From contig NZ_DATMFT010000029.1 of assembly GCF_035556095.1 (NCBI RefSeq), forward strand, positions 62,001 to 126,000: DNA of 64,000 nucleotides, in the 5' to 3' direction. Numbering within the stretch: the first letter of the stretch is position 1; every line of letters begins with the position of its first letter. Made by a program: the position numbers and the translations under genes. The stretch comes from Parapedobacter sp035556095 (GTDB taxonomy: Bacteria; Bacteroidota; Bacteroidia; Sphingobacteriales; Sphingobacteriaceae). The notes beneath the pieces were generated by a model. It searched no databases. It was given only the letters and a program-made list of their open reading frames with translations, and was not told the origin of the DNA. Positions 7,683-15,810 of this stretch are shown piece after piece.

Positions 7683-8652
7683 CATGACGGCGCTGGTAAG
7701 CGCAATACTGATGGTCTGCACGGCCATGCTGCTTAGTTGCAAATCAAAAGACGGGGAAATCATGGAAACCGAAACCGTGGCGACTTGTGTCGCGGAAGCA
7801 GGATGCACATTTTACTCGGTAGACCTTACGCGGGCCGGGATCGATAAGCTGTTGAACAAAAGTGATTTTTTTGCGGCCGCGAAAGCGGGGGCGGTGCTCG
7901 CATTGGTAGATTGTACGCCCGTCATCGAGGAAGATCAGTCACTCGAATCCATTGACCAAAAATATGGTGGTGCCGGAGAAGCCAAGTTTGGCGAAGGGTT
8001 CGATTTTAAGAACTACCTGTTGCAGCATGCCTGCCTTGCGTTCCCGAACAATACCAAACGCTTCGATTATACCGCAGTGGATAAAAAGGAAGGCAAAACC
8101 ATGCAGGGGTATTCGTTCCTGAATATAAAGGACCGGGAAGCATATGTTCCCAATGAGTCATTCATCAAGCTGCTTGAAGACGCAGAAGGGATTGTCCAGA
8201 TCGATGTCTTCATGAGGGACCGGGTCATGATTCAGTATATCATAGATCCCGAAGGTAATAAGTGGGAGATTCGGATGGATATCGGGATGACCTACGGGCC
8301 CTCGCCCGAAGATGTCGACAACCTAGTCCATTTCAACCAGCATTTTAAGAAGACGGGCAAGCGCGCGCGCTTTCTCCAAACGGCGCTTTACTCGGAAGAG
8401 TACGCAGGGAAAGATGCAGAGGGAGCGCCGATGAATATCTGGCTGGTGCCATCAACGGACGTCATACTGCCGCCGGAAGAATTTGCCATGGTGGGCTTTT
8501 TGAACATCGGCTATCTCCAGCTTGACGGGGTTACGTACCTGATGCACAAGTTCACCAGTAGCCTGTTTGATGTTGAGGTAACGCAAATACAGGATGGCGA
8601 ATATAGCTTTGACTCGACGGGATACAGGCCGGTTTCTTTGCCCGGCTTTTAA
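7672..8652 (+). CDS. Lipoprotein with ATCV-GCTF motif, paralogue of the 4891 product
   Basis: A 326-residue protein with a lipoprotein signal (MKNNMTALVSAILMVCTAML, lipobox MLLSC). After the anchor it has the same N-terminal pattern as the product at 4891: ATCV, three residues, GCTF, a short spacer and D-x-T, followed later by a YGG motif. The remaining 250 residues are not shared and contain acidic and aromatic stretches (FGEGFDFKNYLLQ, EIRMDIGMTYGPSPEDVD). It is the last gene of the OmpA-headed run; a small GC hairpin with a T tract overlaps its stop codon. The function is unknown. The shared cysteine pair suggests a disulfide-stabilised domain. Confidence 0.8.
   Translation: MKNNMTALVSAILMVCTAMLLSCKSKDGEIMETETVATCVAEAGCTFYSVDLTRAGIDKLLNKSDFFAAAKAGAVLALVDCTPVIEEDQSLESIDQKYGGAGEAKFGEGFDFKNYLLQHACLAFPNNTKRFDYTAVDKKEGKTMQGYSFLNIKDREAYVPNESFIKLLEDAEGIVQIDVFMRDRVMIQYIIDPEGNKWEIRMDIGMTYGPSPEDVDNLVHFNQHFKKTGKRARFLQTALYSEEYAGKDAEGAPMNIWLVPSTDVILPPEEFAMVGFLNIGYLQLDGVTYLMHKFTSSLFDVEVTQIQDGEYSFDSTGYRPVSLPGF
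8628..8650 (+). terminator. Probable intrinsic terminator of the lipoprotein operon
   Basis: GCCGG (8628-8632) pairs with CCGGC (8642-8646) across a 9-nt loop and is followed by TTTT. The hairpin overlaps the last codons of the gene ending at 8652. The stem is short, so the call is moderate. Confidence 0.45.
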
Positions 8653-8848
8653 ATCAACGGCGCTATTTTCCGAACATGGGTGAGTTTCGCAATGTGTACC
8701 ACGTGATGGTTGGTACATTCTTCCCCGATTGGCCCGGACCTGCAGTACATGCTCGCCAATCAGGTAGATGACGGTAATTCGCGTCAGCTCCGTATATCGC
8801 GTGTGGCTTGGCAGCACTGAATGCAAATTGGACCGCTCGAGGATTCTG

Positions 8849-8879
8849 TTGGATGCGGAAAACTTTTTGAATACTTTTG
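8849..8879 (+). promoter_or_regulatory. Bacteroidota-type promoter for the SRPBCC gene
   Basis: TTG (8849-8851), a 20-nt spacer and TACTTTTG (8872-8879) fit the Bacteroidota -33/-7 consensus exactly. Transcription would start near 8884, about 25 nt before the ATG at 8909. This supports 8909 as the start rather than the upstream ATG at 8768. Confidence 0.7.
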
Positions 8880-8908
8880 CGCCAGCAAACAGACATAATT
8901 CCTATGAT

Positions 8909-9286
8909 ATGAGGGACTTTAAAGCCTATTTCATCATACCCGCCGAACCCGCGGAAGTTTACCTGGCCTTGACCACGGAAGTAACCATCAACCTGTGGAC
9001 CGGCGAGGAAGCTACTATGATTGCCGAACCGGGTACCGAATTCTCCATGTGGAGCGGTGCAATTGTGGGGAAAAACCTGTCGTTTATAAAGGATAAAGAA
9101 ATTGTGCAGCAATGGTATTTCGGCGAAAATACAGCGTCTGTCGTTACCGTCAGACTGCATGAGCATAAGCGGGGCACATCCATGGAAGTAAGGCACTCGG
9201 ATATTCCCGATGAGGCTTACGAGGACATTGCGGATGGCTGGCACAATACCTATGCCGCAAGCCTGATTGATTTTTACCGCGAATAG
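8909..9286 (+). CDS. SRPBCC (AHSA1/START-like) domain protein
   Basis: A 125-residue protein. The start at 8909 is chosen because the promoter lies just upstream and because MRDFKAYFIIPAEPAEVYLA is the classic first strand and helix of the SRPBCC fold. Later signatures are NLWTGEEATM, FSMWSGAIVGKNLSFIKDKE and WYFG near the middle, and a long C-terminal helix (DIADGWHNTYAASLIDFYRE). These domains bind hydrophobic ligands in a helix-grip cavity or act as cochaperone-like modules; the ligand cannot be read from the sequence. It converges on crcB with a 13-bp overlap of the coding ends. Confidence 0.85.
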   Translation: MRDFKAYFIIPAEPAEVYLALTTEVTINLWTGEEATMIAEPGTEFSMWSGAIVGKNLSFIKDKEIVQQWYFGENTASVVTVRLHEHKRGTSMEVRHSDIPDEAYEDIADGWHNTYAASLIDFYRE

Positions 9287-9660
9287 GCGGCCTGGCTCGC
9301 TAACATGCCCAACCACACCAGCGTTATACCCAGCACCACACTCAATAACGTGTAACTGATAGCCGTGAACAGTTGCTGATTTTCAATAAGCAGCAGGTTT
9401 TCGTGGGCAAACGTGGAAAATGTGGTATAACCGCCGCAAAATCCTGTAATGAGCAGAAACCGTATGTTGTTGTCGGCATAGGGCGGCTGGGCAAATATAC
9501 CTGCCAATATGCCGATCAAGAAGCATCCCGAAAGATTAACGAGCAGGGTGGGCACGGGGAAGGTCCCTTGTACAAACCTACTGGTAACCACCGAAACCAG
9601 GAATCGGAGCATGCTGCCGACCCCACCGCCGATACCTACCAACAAAAGTTGTTTAATCAT
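9274..9660 (-). CDS. crcB: Fluoride channel/exporter FluC (CrcB)
   Basis: A 128-residue membrane protein with four predicted helices, the standard length for the CrcB/Fluc family of dimeric fluoride channels. Diagnostic segments are GGGVGSMLRF in helix 1, LLVNLSGCFLIG in helix 2 (the conserved Asn) and GFCGGYTTFSTF in helix 3, which carries the phenylalanine box and the central Na+ site. It protects the cytoplasm against fluoride. It stands alone and converges with the SRPBCC gene. The upstream region lacks a recognisable fluoride riboswitch, which is treated among the rejected items. Confidence 0.93.
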   Translation of the reverse strand: MIKQLLLVGIGGGVGSMLRFLVSVVTSRFVQGTFPVPTLLVNLSGCFLIGILAGIFAQPPYADNNIRFLLITGFCGGYTTFSTFAHENLLLIENQQLFTAISYTLLSVVLGITLVWLGMLASQAAYSR

Positions 9661-9714
9661 AGCTGCTTTATTACAACGGTTGTCCGAACGGATTGGATGC
9701 TGCGCGCATCACCG

Positions 9715-9722
9715 CAAAGGTA
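9715..9722 (-). promoter_or_regulatory. -7 promoter box upstream of crcB
   Basis: On the minus strand this reads TACCTTTG, an exact TAnnTTTG match, about 55 nt upstream of the crcB start. No clear -33 TTG lies at 19-21 nt, so only the -7 box is supported. Confidence 0.45.
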
Positions 9723-9772
9723 AATAAATAAAATGGCTGAGTGGTTCTTTTTAAAATACACCATTTTAGGTA

Positions 9773-9803
9773 TTGTGTGTCAGTAAGATACGTAATAATT
9801 TTG
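9773..9803 (+). promoter_or_regulatory. Bacteroidota-type promoter for the phospholipase-like operon
   Basis: TTG (9773-9775), a 20-nt spacer and TAATTTTG (9796-9803) match the consensus fully. The start of transcription would be near 9808, giving a leader of about 35 nt before the ATG at 9844. Confidence 0.7.
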
Positions 9804-9843
9804 GATGTAGCGTTAATAGAATTATTGATTTAAAATTACTGCC

Positions 9844-11817
9844 ATGCCAGGACCAGCTATTCATCATCTTATAGCAGATGAACTTCGGAAAAAGATAAAT
9901 GCCGGCAACGGTTTAGGGCCGAATGCGGATTATAGCAAGTTACAGAGCCTGCTGTCCGATCCCAAAAACCTTCCGTACCTGTTCGTCGGCTGCCAAGGCC
10001 CCGATTTCCTGTTCTTTAATACCAAGGATTGGCCGGCGGGCCCCTTGGGTAATGCCGTGGAAGTCTATTACAAGGTATACGATGCCATCGACGATTTCAA
10101 GAAAAGCCTGTTGGAACTGGTGCCCCAGCCCATCATCGACCTGCTGGATGCCGCCGGCTACGCTGCCGATCAAGTGGTCAGCAACTCATCGACCCTTAGT
10201 GAGCTCGAAAGCCTATTCAAAGACATGCAACAGGTGGTTGATGCGTTATCGGCCAATCTGATGGAAATGGTCAAGGATTTCATTACGGATTTCAACCTGT
10301 ACGATATTTTAGGACATCCTTATCGCGATGGCCAGCCTAAGGGGGAATGGTGGTGGTTTGATGCCCTGCATTACCGCAAAACAGGGCGGTACGTGGCGCA
10401 ATTGCTCAAAGACGCACCCGAAGATTCGCCCCTACATCTATATGCTCTTGGCTACCTAACGCACGTGACCGGCGATACGGTGGGCCACCCCTATGTAAAC
10501 ATCAATTGCGGTGGTCCATACCGTAGTCAATCCCAAAGGCATAAAACCAGTGAAAACTACCACGATGTGTTCAATATGTTTACACAGAATAATGTGGACT
10601 GGAACCGGTCACAACTGCATAAACTGTACAATTTCAATTTCGACGGCACCATGTCGCCACCGGCGGATCCGGATGAAATTCCTGATCCGAATACTCATCT
10701 GCCTAGTGAACTGGCCGAATTTATAGCCAAAACGGTCAATAAGGTATATGCGCAGGGCGGCGCGGACGACAATGAATACGGACGCACCATGTCGGCCGAT
10801 GACGTGAATAATGCATACCGTATCTGGTACCGGTGGATGCGGAATGCCACTGAGACCGGCACCTTGCCCGTACCGGTGCCTTACTCGCTGACCGCTGAGC
10901 TGGAAGAGGTTTGGGAAACGGCCATGAATAACCTCGACAACATCGGTGATTTTATTGAAGACGCCGTAGACCAGGCTGGCAGCTTTAGTTTTCTGGCTAT
11001 TTTTATTGTGCTGGCAGCGTTGATCCTTGCTGCCGTGGCTGCTGCTGCAGCACTTATAGACGCTATTTTGGGGGCGCTTACTACCTTAACGACGGCAGGT
11101 ATCCGTTATGCGGCAAGCCTGGTGTATGACCAGCTGTACAATGCATTCCAGAATTTCCGCCTCGGCGTTGCGCTTAACGGGTTGGCTTACCCCATGCAAG
11201 AGCACCTCAATGAGCCCCGCTTCAGGCAGTTCCAAAATACCAACTTTGCCGACCCACTGAATAAGGTGGCTTCAGACTTCGCAGCCGAACTGCCCAAGAT
11301 ACGTATCCGGCTGGATGGGATAGGGTTCAGTGAGGAGGTGATGAACCTCCTTTTCAACAAGGAAAGACACCTCATCTATCCACCTTCCAATGACGTGCCC
11401 GGAACGGCCTTCAAGAAAACAGAAGGAGAACCGTTGCATGCCAGCGGTGGCCCGGCTTCCTATTTCAGCAATGCGGCGCGCCACTATGTGTTTGATAACA
11501 TTCCGCTTAGTAAGCCGTTCATCGATGCGTTGGCCAACCTGTCTGGCGATGAATCGAATTTAGAAAAGCTCATGAAGGAACACAAAGGGCGCCCGTTCCT
11601 GGGCAATGCGCTTACGCTGACCGACGAATGCTACGACCGATTGAAAACGGGCAGGAAAATACCTGATTTTAACCTGGATGCTGACCGGGGATATGCATAC
11701 ACGTGCTGGACCCAAGCAGGCAATAGCCGGGAGGAACCCAAAATCTTGCAACAACAGGAACAACAAAACAATGGCAATCCGATAACCCCGGTAAAACTGG
11801 AATTTATCCATCCGTAG
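9844..11817 (+). CDS. Zinc-dependent phospholipase C-like protein
   Basis: A 657-residue protein without a signal peptide. The N-terminal 250 residues match the Zn-dependent phospholipase C family: MPGPAIHHLIADEL at the start, GCQGPDFLFF near residue 50, and the metal-binding pattern YALGYLTHVTGDTVGHPYVN near residue 205 (H-x3-D-x3-H). The family hydrolyses phospholipid head groups in an all-helical fold with three zinc ions. A strongly hydrophobic Ala/Ile-rich stretch near residues 380-425 could be a membrane hairpin and is unusual for the family. The C-terminal 230 residues are unassigned. The gene has its own promoter and is followed 53 bp later by a gene for an unknown protein, so the two probably work together. 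Confidence 0.8.
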   Translation: MPGPAIHHLIADELRKKINAGNGLGPNADYSKLQSLLSDPKNLPYLFVGCQGPDFLFFNTKDWPAGPLGNAVEVYYKVYDAIDDFKKSLLELVPQPIIDLLDAAGYAADQVVSNSSTLSELESLFKDMQQVVDALSANLMEMVKDFITDFNLYDILGHPYRDGQPKGEWWWFDALHYRKTGRYVAQLLKDAPEDSPLHLYALGYLTHVTGDTVGHPYVNINCGGPYRSQSQRHKTSENYHDVFNMFTQNNVDWNRSQLHKLYNFNFDGTMSPPADPDEIPDPNTHLPSELAEFIAKTVNKVYAQGGADDNEYGRTMSADDVNNAYRIWYRWMRNATETGTLPVPVPYSLTAELEEVWETAMNNLDNIGDFIEDAVDQAGSFSFLAIFIVLAALILAAVAAAAALIDAILGALTTLTTAGIRYAASLVYDQLYNAFQNFRLGVALNGLAYPMQEHLNEPRFRQFQNTNFADPLNKVASDFAAELPKIRIRLDGIGFSEEVMNLLFNKERHLIYPPSNDVPGTAFKKTEGEPLHASGGPASYFSNAARHYVFDNIPLSKPFIDALANLSGDESNLEKLMKEHKGRPFLGNALTLTDECYDRLKTGRKIPDFNLDADRGYAYTCWTQAGNSREEPKILQQQEQQNNGNPITPVKLEFIHP

Positions 11818-11870
11818 CCGCCGGGTAATCTTCTTATCAATAACATTAAAAGACTTTAATACATATAACC

Positions 11871-13001
11871 ATGTCACCCAACATTGAAAAAATACAGGCT
11901 TATATTCGCGAATTGAACGCGCAACGAGCCGCCTATGCTAAAAAAGCCCCCCGACTGATTTCCAGATTATACGGCCGGGGCAAGGACGATCGGAAACCGG
12001 ATACGGTAAATGACAGTTCTTTTTTATACATCCGATCGTACGAAGGCGATGTCGGCGTACGACCATTTGATAACATCCTTTTCTGGAACTCGCCCGATAT
12101 CAATATCAGTCCCGTTACCGATATCGGCAATTTCGGTACGACGATTCATGCCGGCCATACCTACAACATCAACTGCCGGTTGCATAACCGCGGCGATATC
12201 ACCGTGCCTTTTCCGAAGGTTGAGTTTTTCCTTACTACCCCAACACTGGGGTTCGATACCCGTTTTGCCGATCTTATCGGGTTGACACAGCTACCGGGAT
12301 TGCTACTGCCGGCGGGCTCGGATACGCTGGACTTCCGCTATCACGTGCCGGCTGCCATGGAGGGTCATAAATGCTTGTTCGCCCGGACGTATTCATTCAG
12401 CCCGCTCGATAAACCGAATGACGTTTACGCACTACAACCCACATCCGACCGGCATATCGCACAAAAAAATCTGAATTTTGTACCGCAAAACACGGAATAC
12501 CAGTTTAACCTCATTCACCTGCCCAATACCCAGGAGCAAATCGAGTTTGTGCCTATGTCTAAGAACAAGGTGCTGCAACTCTTGCATCCCACCATATTGA
12601 AGTATCGTATATCGAACCAACTATCCCTAGCGTCCCTGCGGAAACTGGAGGTCAGACCGATAGGAAAGATACATACCAATTTCCGGATGAAGCCGGGCAA
12701 GCAGGGCATAGAATTGTATGTCGACCGTGGCAAAGGGGTGGGCATTGACGAGCAGGCCAGATTGATGAAAGCGTTTCATGCGATGCTGAAAGCGCCTGTA
12801 AGCCGGATGGACCGTGCGGAACGCAGGAAGTTGCATGAGGCGGTGACTGCCATGAATAAGCCGATGATGAAGACAAGCTTCAACGTAGCAATTCCCGATT
12901 TCGGCCTCAAGCCGGGACAGCTGGCGGGCATCGATATCGTGAACACCAACCGTGTTACAGGAGAGCGAAAAGGGGGGATAACACTCCTGGTGACGGGGTA
13001 A
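11871..13001 (+). CDS. Unknown protein with CARDB-like Ig fold, partner of the phospholipase-like gene
   Basis: A 376-residue protein without signal peptide or membrane helix. Residues 1-40 are basic and helical. Around residues 65-185 the pattern DINISP...FGTTIHAGHTYNINC, then RLHNRGDITVPFPKVEF, looks like a CARDB-type Ig-like domain, where a conserved N-x-G-x turn follows the third strand. The rest is unassigned, ending in a beta strand region (KTSFNVAIPDFGLKPGQ). It directly follows the phospholipase C-like gene in the same direction. The absence of export signals on both products suggests that they act in the cytoplasm or leave by a dedicated route; that is an inference. Confidence 0.7.
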   Translation: MSPNIEKIQAYIRELNAQRAAYAKKAPRLISRLYGRGKDDRKPDTVNDSSFLYIRSYEGDVGVRPFDNILFWNSPDINISPVTDIGNFGTTIHAGHTYNINCRLHNRGDITVPFPKVEFFLTTPTLGFDTRFADLIGLTQLPGLLLPAGSDTLDFRYHVPAAMEGHKCLFARTYSFSPLDKPNDVYALQPTSDRHIAQKNLNFVPQNTEYQFNLIHLPNTQEQIEFVPMSKNKVLQLLHPTILKYRISNQLSLASLRKLEVRPIGKIHTNFRMKPGKQGIELYVDRGKGVGIDEQARLMKAFHAMLKAPVSRMDRAERRKLHEAVTAMNKPMMKTSFNVAIPDFGLKPGQLAGIDIVNTNRVTGERKGGITLLVTG

Positions 13002-13031
13002 TAGGTAACTGGCGGACCAGCGGTGACAGGC

Positions 13032-13811
13032 TCAAAACAACTCCCTGCTCAAAATGTAGATGCCCATGGTGAGTACAAACCAACCAAAGCCCGCGCGCAG
13101 CCGTTCGCCCGGTATTCGGCGGCCGATGGCGCTGCCAATGAGCACGCCACATACCGTAATGGCCAGCATGGTGAATAGAAACGGCCAGTCGATATAAACA
13201 TGGCCGATGTCACCAACAAAACCGACCAGCGAATTTATGGTAACAATAAACAGGGAGGTGCCGATAGCTACCCGCATGGGTGTTTTTGCCAGCAGCACCA
13301 GGGCCGGGATAATCAGGAAGCCGCCCCCTGCGCCCAGCAGGCCGGTTACTAGACCGATGCCTATGCCAAAGGCTGACAACACCGGCAAACTGGTCCGCGC
13401 ATCGCCTGCCTGCTCACGGTGGCCTAGCACCATTGATATGGAGGCGGCAAGCATCAATGCAGCGAACAAGACCATGATGGCCGTAGATTTGGTAAGGGCA
13501 ATGGCACCGACTTGCCAAAGGATATCGGGGATGAGCGGCAGCAGGTATTTCCGTACGGCAAAAACGGTAACGACAGACAGGAGTCCGAACGAAAGGACGG
13601 CTTTTAGGTCCACGTAGCCCTTACTGTATTGGTATATAGCCCCAGAGAGGCTGGTCATCCCTACGATAAACAGGGAATAGGAGGTAGCCAGCGTAGGTTC
13701 GATATGGAATAGGTATACCAATACCGGTACGGTGAGGATAGAACCCCCACCGCCAATGAGGCCAAGTGAAATGCCGATAAATACGGCTAGGATGTAACCC
13801 AAAATTTCCAT
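13032..13811 (-). CDS. TauE/SafE-family sulfite/anion exporter
   Basis: A 259-residue integral membrane protein with about eight hydrophobic helices in two repeats. The first helix carries the family signature ILAVFIGISLGLIGGGGSIL, and the second repeat repeats it as GLVTGLLGAGGGFLIIPAL. TauE/SafE proteins move sulfite, sulfoacetate or other organosulfur anions across the inner membrane. The gene stands alone between convergent and divergent neighbours, so the substrate is not indicated. Its end converges on the unknown gene ending at 13001. Confidence 0.88.
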   Translation of the reverse strand: MEILGYILAVFIGISLGLIGGGGSILTVPVLVYLFHIEPTLATSYSLFIVGMTSLSGAIYQYSKGYVDLKAVLSFGLLSVVTVFAVRKYLLPLIPDILWQVGAIALTKSTAIMVLFAALMLAASISMVLGHREQAGDARTSLPVLSAFGIGIGLVTGLLGAGGGFLIIPALVLLAKTPMRVAIGTSLFIVTINSLVGFVGDIGHVYIDWPFLFTMLAITVCGVLIGSAIGRRIPGERLRAGFGWFVLTMGIYILSRELF

Positions 13812-13900
13812 CAGTGTGCATCTGGGAATCGATACGCTGGCAAAATACGGTTAATTTGGCGAATTACGCCTTCCCTAAAACCAAAAGGCGACCACGTTGT

Positions 13901-13930
13901 TTGTACTATGAGTGAATAATAGGTAATTTG
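13901..13930 (+). promoter_or_regulatory. Possible promoter for the DUF2892-like gene
   Basis: TTG (13901-13903), a 20-nt spacer and TAATTTG (13924-13930). The -7 box is one base shorter than the consensus, so support is limited. Confidence 0.35.
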
Positions 13931-13947
13931 TCAGGAAATCAAGAGAT

Positions 13948-14235
13948 ATGGATACCAAGACCAAAGAAATACTGGAAGATGTAAGGGATCGGCTTCGCGA
14001 TGCTAATGATAACCGTAACATTGCCAACTCGGAACGGTTGCTATCCGTAGCCGCCGGAGCGTTTGTATTGTATACGGGCATTACGCGCATGTTCAAAACC
14101 CCGCTCGCTTCGCTGGCGGAGGTGGCCGTGGGCGGGGCATTGATTCTCCGCGGTGCCACGGGCTATTGCCCCGTGAAAGATTCCGTATGCTGCGACCGGG
14201 ATGTTACCGTTGTGGAGCATATCGTAGCCGAATAA
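13948..14235 (+). CDS. DUF2892 (YgaP-like transmembrane) protein
   Basis: A 95-residue protein. The first 28 residues are charged and helical (MDTKTKEILEDVRDRLRDAN). Then comes the YgaP-type membrane domain: NSERLLSVAAGAFVLYTGI, followed by a second hydrophobic helix (LAEVAVGGALILRGATGYCP) with the conserved GxCP at its end. The domain inserts in the inner membrane and is often found next to rhodanese or sulfur genes; here none is adjacent apart from the TauE-type exporter on the other strand. It lies 48 bp upstream of the flippase gene and could be transcribed with it. Confidence 0.8.
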   Translation: MDTKTKEILEDVRDRLRDANDNRNIANSERLLSVAAGAFVLYTGITRMFKTPLASLAEVAVGGALILRGATGYCPVKDSVCCDRDVTVVEHIVAE

Positions 14236-14283
14236 TCGCCCATTTTGGCCAATCGGCATTTTTTCTGATATTGGTTGGCTAAT

Positions 14284-15810
14284 ATGGATTCTAAACGGGT
14301 ATTTTCCGGCTCTGCGTGGGGTGTGTTGGCCAAGATACTCGACGCACTCGCCAAGTTCGTTACCATTCCGTTGTTGGTCGGCTTTTATGGAAAAGCCGAT
14401 TACGGGTTGATTGCGCTCGCTTTTTCGCTTAATACTTATCTCCGGCTGATGGACCTCGGATACAACGTGGGGGCGGTCCGGTTTTTCTCGATGTGGGCGG
14501 CGGACCGCAAGTGGGAGAAAATAGCCGGTGTATCGCGCTCAAGCATCGTATTCTACGGGGTAATAGGACTCATCAATGCGGTTATATTTCTCGTCATGTC
14601 TGCCTACGGGCAGCAGCTGTTCAACCTCACGGAGGCACAACTGCCCCTGTATAGGCAGATGATGGTGGTGCTGGCGTTTTCGACCGTATTAAACTGGCTT
14701 TCGGGCGTAGCCATACAACTGCTGAGTGCCATGGATGAGTTGGGGTTTATCAACCGTGTAACGGCGTTCAGCAGCGTCCTGAATTTTGCTGTTGCGCTGG
14801 TGGCCATCCAATGGCAATGGGACCTCATCACCTACTTCATCGGCTACACCTTGGCAACGTTAATGCCGATCCCGTTTTATATATGGCGGCTGAAGGTATT
14901 CCCTGTTCCGAGGCGTTCACTGCTGGCGCCCCGTTGGGATGGGGCTGCTTTCCGCGAAATACTCATGTATAGCCTGGCGATTTTCGTGATGGGTTTATTC
15001 CAGCTCACGGCAAATAACCTGCGGCCACTGCTGCTGGGCAAGTTTGCCGATGGGGTGGAGGTGCTTACCGATTACCGGGTTATCCAGACCATTGCCATGC
15101 TTATCGTGGCCTTCGGCGGTGTGTTTATGCAGGTGCTGCTGCCGTCCACTTCGAAAGCCTATGCGGCCGGCAATCACCAGCGGATTGAGCGTATGGTATT
15201 CAAAGCCACGAAATACATCTCCATCTTTCTAAGTTTCATGGTGTTCGTGTTGATGCTAAATGCCAATGAAATCCTACTGTTGTATATGGGTAGCGATTAC
15301 AGTAGCCTATCGTTGTGGTTGTCCCTTTGGTTACTCACGGTGTTGCTTTCCATGCACAATACACCCGTAGCCAGTCTCGTGCTTTCTACCGGTAAAACAC
15401 GGGCACTTGTCTATTCTTCGGCCGTGGCTTGCATCGTTTCACTGCCTATTACTATCATCTTTGCCCCCACGCTGCAAGTGGGGGCGGCCGTAGTAGGTTA
15501 TCTGGTGTATATGGTGCTCCAAATCGGTTTTTTTTACGTCTATTATATACCGAAGGTACTCCGCTTGGACGGTGGACGATTGTTCGGCCGCGCTTTCCTG
15601 CCGGCAGCAATCGGGGGTATGATAGCATTGGCGGGTAGCCGTTACCTCTCGGGCTGGTTGCCCTTAACCGGTGGGTATGGCACGGTAATGGCCAATACCG
15701 TTATCTTTGGAGTGATTTATCTGACGTACCTCTTGCTGTTTGTACTCAAACCCGCAGCAATCCGCGAACTGAAAGAAACACTCATAGGGAAAGGGAATAA
15801 AGATGCCTAA
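14284..15810 (+). CDS. Polysaccharide flippase (Wzx-like, MOP superfamily)
   Basis: A protein of about 508 residues with some 13-14 hydrophobic helices. The ATG at 14284 is chosen over a TTG nine bases upstream because it starts right at the conserved KRVFSGSAWGVLAK amphipathic entry helix. The N-terminal motif VTIPLLVGFYGKADYGLIAL is typical of Wzx/RfbX-type flippases that turn lipid-linked repeat units to the periplasmic side. It is the first gene of the exopolysaccharide cluster and overlaps the next gene by 8 bp. With the polymerase-like protein at 19034 and the initiating transferase at 23841 it completes a Wzx/Wzy-type set. Confidence 0.88.
   Translation: MDSKRVFSGSAWGVLAKILDALAKFVTIPLLVGFYGKADYGLIALAFSLNTYLRLMDLGYNVGAVRFFSMWAADRKWEKIAGVSRSSIVFYGVIGLINAVIFLVMSAYGQQLFNLTEAQLPLYRQMMVVLAFSTVLNWLSGVAIQLLSAMDELGFINRVTAFSSVLNFAVALVAIQWQWDLITYFIGYTLATLMPIPFYIWRLKVFPVPRRSLLAPRWDGAAFREILMYSLAIFVMGLFQLTANNLRPLLLGKFADGVEVLTDYRVIQTIAMLIVAFGGVFMQVLLPSTSKAYAAGNHQRIERMVFKATKYISIFLSFMVFVLMLNANEILLLYMGSDYSSLSLWLSLWLLTVLLSMHNTPVASLVLSTGKTRALVYSSAVACIVSLPITIIFAPTLQVGAAVVGYLVYMVLQIGFFYVYYIPKVLRLDGGRLFGRAFLPAAIGGMIALAGSRYLSGWLPLTGGYGTVMANTVIFGVIYLTYLLLFVLKPAAIRELKETLIGKGNKDA

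Noticed and set aside
8653..8848. Gene remnant between the lipoprotein operon and the SRPBCC gene
   Set aside because: Some minus-strand segments look protein-like (RITVIYLIGEHVLQVRANRG), but no continuous frame or recognisable family supports a pseudogene.
9661..9722. Fluoride riboswitch upstream of crcB
   Set aside because: The minus strand has a GGTGATG start reminiscent of the crcB motif, but the conserved GTTCGCC loop and the 3' GATGRC-CC half are missing.
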